Origin: JAVBMO01 sp031552355
GTDB taxonomy: Bacteria > Bacteroidota > Bacteroidia > Bacteroidales > P3
Assembly: GCA_031552355.1 (NCBI GenBank)
Contig: JAVBMO010000013.1
Coordinates: forward strand, 1-9,861
DNA: 9,861 bases
Direction of reading: 5' to 3'
The notes beneath the pieces are model-generated. The model ran no database searches. It had not been told where the DNA came from and saw nothing but the letters and a program-made list of their open reading frames with translations. The position numbers and the translations under genes are program-made. This document shows positions 6,421-9,861 of the stretch, in pieces. Positions within the stretch are counted from its first letter, which is position 1; each line of letters starts with the position of its first letter.

Positions 6421-6966
6421 CTATTCTATAAGGTCGTCTTTGTTTAACAATTTAGTTTGCAAATACCGTTTTGCTTTCAATAGCTGCGATTTTGAAGTGG
6501 AAACCGAAATATTCAATAAATCGCTGATTTCATTGTGGGAATATCCTTCAATTTCATACAAATTAAAAACTGTTCTATACCCCGGTGGCAACTTTTGCAA
6601 AGCTTTCAGCATATATTCCACTGAAAAAGAATCATAATCGACAGATAAATCTGAGGTTTCAGGCATGGTGTCTGAAATTTCCAAATGATTCTTGTGCCGT
6701 GCATGGTCGCGCAAATGATTCAGCGCTGTGTTTACGACAATTTTCCGTATCCAACCTTCAAAAGAACCTATAAACGTATATTTGTTAATGTAACGAAATA
6801 CTTTGACAAAACTTTCTTGCAAAACATCCTCCGCTTCGTCCTTATTTGACATATAACGAAGGCTTACACCAAACATTTTGGGCGAATATTTCCTATAAAT
6901 TTTTTCATAGGCAACCTTATTCCCTTGTTGACAGGCCGTTATTAAAGAAAGTTCTTCTGCATCCAT
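6421..6966 (-). CDS. ECF-family RNA polymerase sigma factor
   Basis: This 181-residue protein has the two-domain layout of extracytoplasmic function sigma factors, which redirect RNA polymerase after release from an anti-sigma protein. Domain sigma2 covers about residues 10-90, with region 2.2 DEAEDVLQESFVKVF (43-57) and region 2.4 SFEGWIRKIVVNTALNHLR (68-86). Domain sigma4 covers about 115-170, with LPPGYRTVFNLYEIEGYS and the helix-turn-helix HNEISDLLNISVSTSKSQLL. The LPPGYR...YEIEGYSH pattern is typical of Bacteroidota ECF proteins. It is the first gene of a three-gene unit with the putative anti-sigma gene and queG. A candidate ECF-type promoter lies 17-43 bases upstream of its ATG, which would suit autoregulation. 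Its target genes are unknown. Equivalence to P. gingivalis SigP, which controls por genes, is possible but cannot be shown here. Confidence 0.93.
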   Translation of the reverse strand: MDAEELSLITACQQGNKVAYEKIYRKYSPKMFGVSLRYMSNKDEAEDVLQESFVKVFRYINKYTFIGSFEGWIRKIVVNTALNHLRDHARHKNHLEISDTMPETSDLSVDYDSFSVEYMLKALQKLPPGYRTVFNLYEIEGYSHNEISDLLNISVSTSKSQLLKAKRYLQTKLLNKDDLIE

Positions 6967-6982
6967 ATTTTGTTCTTTTTAA

Positions 6983-7009
6983 AGACACCTGATATTTTAA
7001 TCCGGTTGC
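6983..7009 (-). promoter_or_regulatory. Candidate ECF-type (autoregulated) promoter of the sigma operon
   Basis: On the minus strand GCAACC (7009-7004) is followed after exactly 16 bases by TGTCT (6987-6983). This fits the general ECF pattern of an AAC-containing -35 box and a CGTC/TGTC-like -10 box. Transcription would begin about 10 bases before the sigma ATG at 6966. It is judged by eye from one site, so the call is moderate. Confidence 0.45.
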
Positions 7010-7062
7010 TTTTACCAAAAGAATAGAAAAAGCGAATAGAACAACTTTATCAAAATTTGTTC

Positions 7063-7070
7063 CAAAGATA
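7063..7070 (-). promoter_or_regulatory. Alternative -7 box upstream of the sigma operon
   Basis: The minus strand reads TATCTTTG, a match to TAnnTTTG, 96 bases before the sigma ATG. No -33 TTTG is seen at proper spacing. It could supply basal housekeeping transcription beside the ECF-type promoter nearer to the gene. Confidence 0.3.
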
Positions 7071-7129
7071 AAATTCTTGCTTTGAGATAATCTTTAGTAA
7101 GAAAACGAGAAAGCTTAAAGAAATTTTAA

Positions 7130-7537
7130 TTACCAATCCCAACCATCATCTGGATCTTCCTCAGGTTCAGTAATTTGTTGATGCAATACAATAGTAACTT
7201 TTACAGTTTCACCTTCTTTGGTACTAACACTATTGAGGCCGGTTAATCCATCTTTTTCTGCGGTAGCTTTACAAACTGCCGGATAATCAAATTCGCATGA
7301 AAAAATCCCTTGGCCATTGGTGTTGCCTTCAGCTTTGTAGGTGCTCACCTCATAAGGGGCAGGCCCTGCACTTACCTTGGTTAAAGCATTTGCAACGGGT
7401 TTGTTGTCGGCATCAACAACCGATACTTCCATTTTGCATTTGGTATCTTTAGAACAAGAAACACCCAAGGCAAAAAGCGTTAATAATAGGCCTGTGAAAA
7501 GGAATGGTTTTAAAGAAAGATGTTTTTTGTGAACCAT
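7130..7537 (-). CDS. Small lipoprotein with carboxypeptidase-regulatory-like fold
   Basis: This is a 135-residue lipoprotein of unknown function. A basic start and hydrophobic segment (about 11-27) lead to the lipobox LGVSC, with the lipidated Cys at residue 28. The mature part begins SKDTK, which is not the strongly acidic surface-export signal known from some Bacteroidota lipoproteins. Residues about 36-118 look like a single beta-sandwich of the carboxypeptidase-regulatory or Ig-like type: VSVVDADNKPVANALTKVSA is the usual opening strand-turn-strand, and VKVTIVL the closing strand. Three further Cys (34, 81, 89) could allow one disulfide. The end is short, acidic and aromatic (EPEEDPDDGWDW). 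The gene is divergent from the cyclophilin gene and has its own candidate promoter. It lies 163 bases upstream of the sigma gene on the same strand, so it is probably separate from that operon. Confidence 0.8.
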   Translation of the reverse strand: MVHKKHLSLKPFLFTGLLLTLFALGVSCSKDTKCKMEVSVVDADNKPVANALTKVSAGPAPYEVSTYKAEGNTNGQGIFSCEFDYPAVCKATAEKDGLTGLNSVSTKEGETVKVTIVLHQQITEPEEDPDDGWDW

Positions 7538-7580
7538 TGTCGTATTTTTTTTGTAATATTGTACATTGAAATATGAAATG

Positions 7581-7612
7581 CAAATTTAAACCAAAAAACA
7601 ATGAGAACCAAA
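7581..7612 (-). promoter_or_regulatory. Candidate Bacteroidota promoter for the small lipoprotein
   Basis: On the minus strand TTTG (7612-7609) is followed after 20 bases by TAAATTTG (7588-7581), fitting the -33/-7 pattern of the Bacteroidota housekeeping sigma factor. Transcription would begin about 35-40 bases before the lipoprotein ATG. The -33 box lies inside the first codons of the divergent cyclophilin gene. Confidence 0.45.
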
Positions 7613-8302
7613 TATGTATTTATTTTAGCCGTATTATTTTTTGCGCAAAATATTTGTTTTGCCCAGGCAAATAAGAAAACCAACGTTAAAAAAAACGCAG
7701 ATACCAACACTTATGTGGAAATAATCACCGATTTTGGCAATATGAAAGTGGTTCTTTACAATGATACGCCTTTGCATAAAGCCAATTTTATAAAATTGGT
7801 TTCCGAAGGATATTACGACAGTTTGTTGTTTCACCGTGTAATTAAACAATTTATGATTCAAGGCGGCGACCCTGATTCTAAAAATGCACAGCCCGGACAA
7901 ATGTTGGGCAATGGTGGTCCCGGATATACTATTCCTGCTGAAATTATTCCCGGAAAATATCATAAAAAAGGAGTGTTGTCGGCAGCCCGCACGGGCGATG
8001 CTGTGAATCCGGAAAAGGCTTCTGCAGGCTCTCAATTCTATATTGTGCAAGGCGCCGTAATGACTATGGATAATTTGAAAAACTTGGAGCAAAGAACAGG
8101 AAAAGCATATAGCGCTGAGCAATACGAAATTTATACAACAGTTGGCGGTTCGCCGTGGTTGGATAATGAATATACTGTTTTTGGCGAAGTGGTGGAAGGT
8201 TTGGATGTTATTGACAAAATAGCAGCCCAACCGGTGGATGGCAGAAATCGCCCGGAAAAAGATATTCGCATGAGTATGAAAATAGTAAGCCCTAAAAAAT
8301 AA
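7601..8302 (+). CDS. Periplasmic cyclophilin-type peptidyl-prolyl isomerase
   Basis: This 233-residue protein catalyses cis-trans isomerisation at proline bonds, most likely in the periplasm. A signal peptide (residues 1-21) ends in CFA before QANKK, a fit for signal peptidase I; the sequence before Cys19 is not a lipobox. The cyclophilin domain runs from about residue 38 to 230. It shows FHRVIKQFMIQGGDP (77-91) with the catalytic Arg79, GVLSAAR (124-130), SAGSQFYIV (141-149) and NEYTVFGEVVEGLDVIDKIA (189-208). An insertion at about 150-185, containing NLKNLEQRTGKAYSAEQYE, enlarges the loop before the LDNEYTVFG strand; I believe similar insertions are common in Bacteroidota cyclophilins. The ATG was chosen because it starts the signal peptide. 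pheS starts 29 bases downstream and may share the transcript. Confidence 0.93.
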   Translation: MRTKYVFILAVLFFAQNICFAQANKKTNVKKNADTNTYVEIITDFGNMKVVLYNDTPLHKANFIKLVSEGYYDSLLFHRVIKQFMIQGGDPDSKNAQPGQMLGNGGPGYTIPAEIIPGKYHKKGVLSAARTGDAVNPEKASAGSQFYIVQGAVMTMDNLKNLEQRTGKAYSAEQYEIYTTVGGSPWLDNEYTVFGEVVEGLDVIDKIAAQPVDGRNRPEKDIRMSMKIVSPKK

Positions 8303-8331
8303 TTTCTACATATATTTTAAATATTACATTC

Positions 8332-9363
8332 GTGAAAGAGAAAATTTCGGCGCAAGCAAAAGAAATAGAGGCATTTGTCATCCAAAAATTCGAAGACATA
8401 GAAAATTTCCGCATTCAATTTTTGAGCAAAAAGGGAAGTATTTCCACATTGTTTGAGGATTTTAAAAATGTTGCCGTTTCGGAAAAGAAAGAAATGGGAC
8501 AGTTGTTGAACGAATTGAAACAGAAAGCTCAAGCCAAAATAGATTCATTTAAAGAAAGTTTCGATAATCAAACTTCAACAACCGGCGAAAAACAGGATTT
8601 GACCTTGCCTTGTGATTTTTCTGAAACGGGTAGCCGCCATATACTTTCTTCGGTTCGCAATGAAATTTTGTCCATTTTTGCACAAATTGGCTACACGGTT
8701 GCAGAAGCAGGCGAAATAGAAGATGATTGGCATAATTTTTCGGCTTTGAACTTTCCTCCGGAACATCCGGCCCGTGATATGCAAGATACTTTTTTTGTGG
8801 AAAAAAGTGAAAACGGAAACGATATTGCTTTGCGGACACACACTTCGTCGGTACAGGTGCGGGTGATGGAGTCGCAAAAGCCGCCAATTAGGATTGTTGC
8901 CCCCGGCCGTGTGTTTCGCAACGAAGCCATTTCAGCGCGTGCTCACTGTATTTTTCACCAAGTGGAAGGTTTATATATCGACAAAAATGTTTCGTTTGCC
9001 GATATGAAACAGACTTTGCTTTATTTTGTAAAGGAAATGTTTGGCGAAACTGTTCAAATGCGCCTTCGTCCTTCGTTTTTCCCTTTTACGGAACCTTCTG
9101 CCGAGATGGATATTTCGTGCCGCATTTGTGGCGGGAAAGGTTGTAATATCTGCAAGGGAACCGGTTGGGTTGAAATTTTGGGTTGCGGAATGGTAGATCC
9201 TAATGTACTGGCCAATTGCGGTATAGATCCCGAAGTTTATTCAGGCTTTGCTTTTGGTATGGGCATTGAACGGATGACCATGATAAAATATCAGATTCGC
9301 GATCTGCGGCTGTATTTCGAAAACGATTTGCGTTTCTTGAAACAGTTTGAAAACGTTTTGTAA
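8332..9363 (+). CDS. pheS: Phenylalanine-tRNA ligase alpha subunit
   Basis: PheS is the catalytic subunit of the alpha2-beta2 enzyme that charges tRNA-Phe with phenylalanine in the cytoplasm. The 343-residue product has the N-terminal coiled-coil arm (about 1-85) that binds tRNA, and the class II synthetase core. Visible landmarks are EIEDDWHNFSALNFPPEHPA (128-147), LRTHTSSVQVRVM (167-179), motif 2 PGRVFRNEAI with FHQVEGLYID (191-217), RLRPSFFPFTEPSAEMD (244-260) and motif 3 GFAFGMGIERMTMIKY (305-320). A four-Cys insertion, CRICGGKGCNIC (263-274), precedes GWVEILGCGMVDP; it looks like a zinc knuckle and replaces a shorter loop in E. coli. The start codon is GTG. pheT is not in this window. 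The gene ends 3 bases before the convergent methyltransferase gene, with no terminator between. Confidence 0.96.
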   Translation: MKEKISAQAKEIEAFVIQKFEDIENFRIQFLSKKGSISTLFEDFKNVAVSEKKEMGQLLNELKQKAQAKIDSFKESFDNQTSTTGEKQDLTLPCDFSETGSRHILSSVRNEILSIFAQIGYTVAEAGEIEDDWHNFSALNFPPEHPARDMQDTFFVEKSENGNDIALRTHTSSVQVRVMESQKPPIRIVAPGRVFRNEAISARAHCIFHQVEGLYIDKNVSFADMKQTLLYFVKEMFGETVQMRLRPSFFPFTEPSAEMDISCRICGGKGCNICKGTGWVEILGCGMVDPNVLANCGIDPEVYSGFAFGMGIERMTMIKYQIRDLRLYFENDLRFLKQFENVL

Positions 9364-9366
9364 GTC

Positions 9367-9861
9367 TTACACCTTTAGCTTTAATTGTTTAAACAGTTCC
9401 CAAATAACAATTCCTCCGGCTACGGATACATTCAGCGAATGCTTGGTGCCGAACTGAGGAATTTCTATGCAGCCTTCCATCAAAGGGAGGAGAGTTTCAT
9501 CAACGCCATCGACTTCGTTTCCCAAAACAAGCGCTAACTTTCGATTGGCTGGGATTTCGAACCTTTCCAATGGAATACTTTGGGTGGTTTGTTCCACAGC
9601 CCAGACAGAAAAATTTTGTGATTTCAGCAATTCCACAGCTTCTTGGCTGGTTTTAAAATATTGCCAATTAACGGAATCCTCAGCACCTAAGGCTGTTTTA
9701 TGGATTTCGCGATGGGGCGGAGTTGCTGTAATGCCGCAGAGGTAGATTTCCTGCAAACAAAAAGCGTCGGCAGTGCGGAAAACAGAACCTATATTATTCA
9801 AACTGCGGATATTGTCCAACACTACTACCAAAGGAATTTTTTCAGTGGTTTTAAATTCTTC
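9367..9861 (-). CDS. SpoU/TrmH-family RNA 2'-O-methyltransferase, N-terminus cut by the window
   Basis: This is the last 164 residues of a SpoU-class (SPOUT, alpha/beta-knot) enzyme that transfers a methyl group from S-adenosylmethionine to a ribose 2'-OH of tRNA or rRNA. The three SpoU motifs are present: LDNIRSLNNIGSVFRTADAF (motif 1, with the conserved Asn and Arg), LVLGNEVDGV (motif 2) and IEIPQFGTKHSLNVSVAGG (motif 3, forming the knot with the cofactor site). The frame is open to the window edge (residues EEFKTTEKIPL before VVVLDN), so the true start lies outside; the TTG at 9831 is unlikely to be the start. Only a short N-terminal piece should be missing, since this compact type lacks the extra L30e-like domain, at least in the visible part. 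The substrate cannot be told from the sequence. Confidence 0.92.
   Translation of the reverse strand, partial: EEFKTTEKIPLVVVLDNIRSLNNIGSVFRTADAFCLQEIYLCGITATPPHREIHKTALGAEDSVNWQYFKTSQEAVELLKSQNFSVWAVEQTTQSIPLERFEIPANRKLALVLGNEVDGVDETLLPLMEGCIEIPQFGTKHSLNVSVAGGIVIWELFKQLKLKV

Noticed and set aside
7601..7680. Lipoprotein processing of the cyclophilin at Cys19 (QNIC)
   Set aside because: The residues before the Cys do not make a lipobox; cleavage after CFA by signal peptidase I fits better.
7634..8230. A 198-codon open frame antisense to the cyclophilin gene
   Set aside because: The cyclophilin motifs on the plus strand are unmistakable; the antisense peptide shows only Cys/His/Phe-rich shadow composition.

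Overview
The window looks like chromosomal DNA of a member of the Bacteroidota. The reasons are a type IX secretion system (T9SS) lipoprotein of the PorW/SprE family, a bactofilin followed by an AtpZ-type gene, several candidate -7 boxes of the Bacteroidota form TAnnTTTG, a tRNA gene without an encoded CCA end, poor Shine-Dalgarno sequences, and an anti-sigma-like protein ending in a domain that resembles the T9SS type B (gliding-motility-associated, CHU_C-like) C-terminal domain. The DNA is moderately AT-rich and even throughout. I see no insertion sequence, phage, plasmid or CRISPR signature. The order or genus cannot be fixed from this sequence alone.

Layout. The 3' end of a FabF-type ketoacyl-ACP synthase (1-295, +) is followed by a 14-bp inverted repeat (347-390), a perfect 46-bp palindrome that fits a bidirectional terminator (445-490), and tRNA-Thr(CGU) on the minus strand (531-603). 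A plus-strand block follows: porW (726-3470), a bactofilin (3584-3961), atpZ (3954-4190) and a four-helix membrane protein (4203-4604). In many relatives as I recall them this block leads into atpB, but here it ends against a convergent minus-strand operon after a single base. Read 5'->3', that operon is an ECF sigma factor (6966-6421), a membrane-anchored putative anti-sigma factor (6418-5531) and queG (5529-4606), with gaps of 2 and 1 bases. Next come a small lipoprotein (7537-7130, -), a divergent periplasmic cyclophilin (7601-8302, +), pheS (8332-9363, +), and a convergent SpoU/TrmH RNA methyltransferase cut by the window edge (9861-9367, -).

How the genes may work together. Most of the window is ordinary housekeeping: fatty acid synthesis, tRNA and tRNA modification, Phe-tRNA synthetase and protein folding. 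The most interesting part is the sigma/anti-sigma pair. The putative anti-sigma protein has a short cytoplasmic head, one membrane helix, a long Pro/Thr-rich periplasmic linker and a degenerate T9SS cargo-type C-terminal domain. It lies about 2 kb from porW, a T9SS core-associated gene. This suggests, by inference only, an envelope or secretion-sensing switch in which a captive cargo-like domain reports on the periplasm or the T9SS. A candidate ECF-type promoter (AACC-N16-TGTCT) directly upstream of the sigma gene would fit autoregulation.
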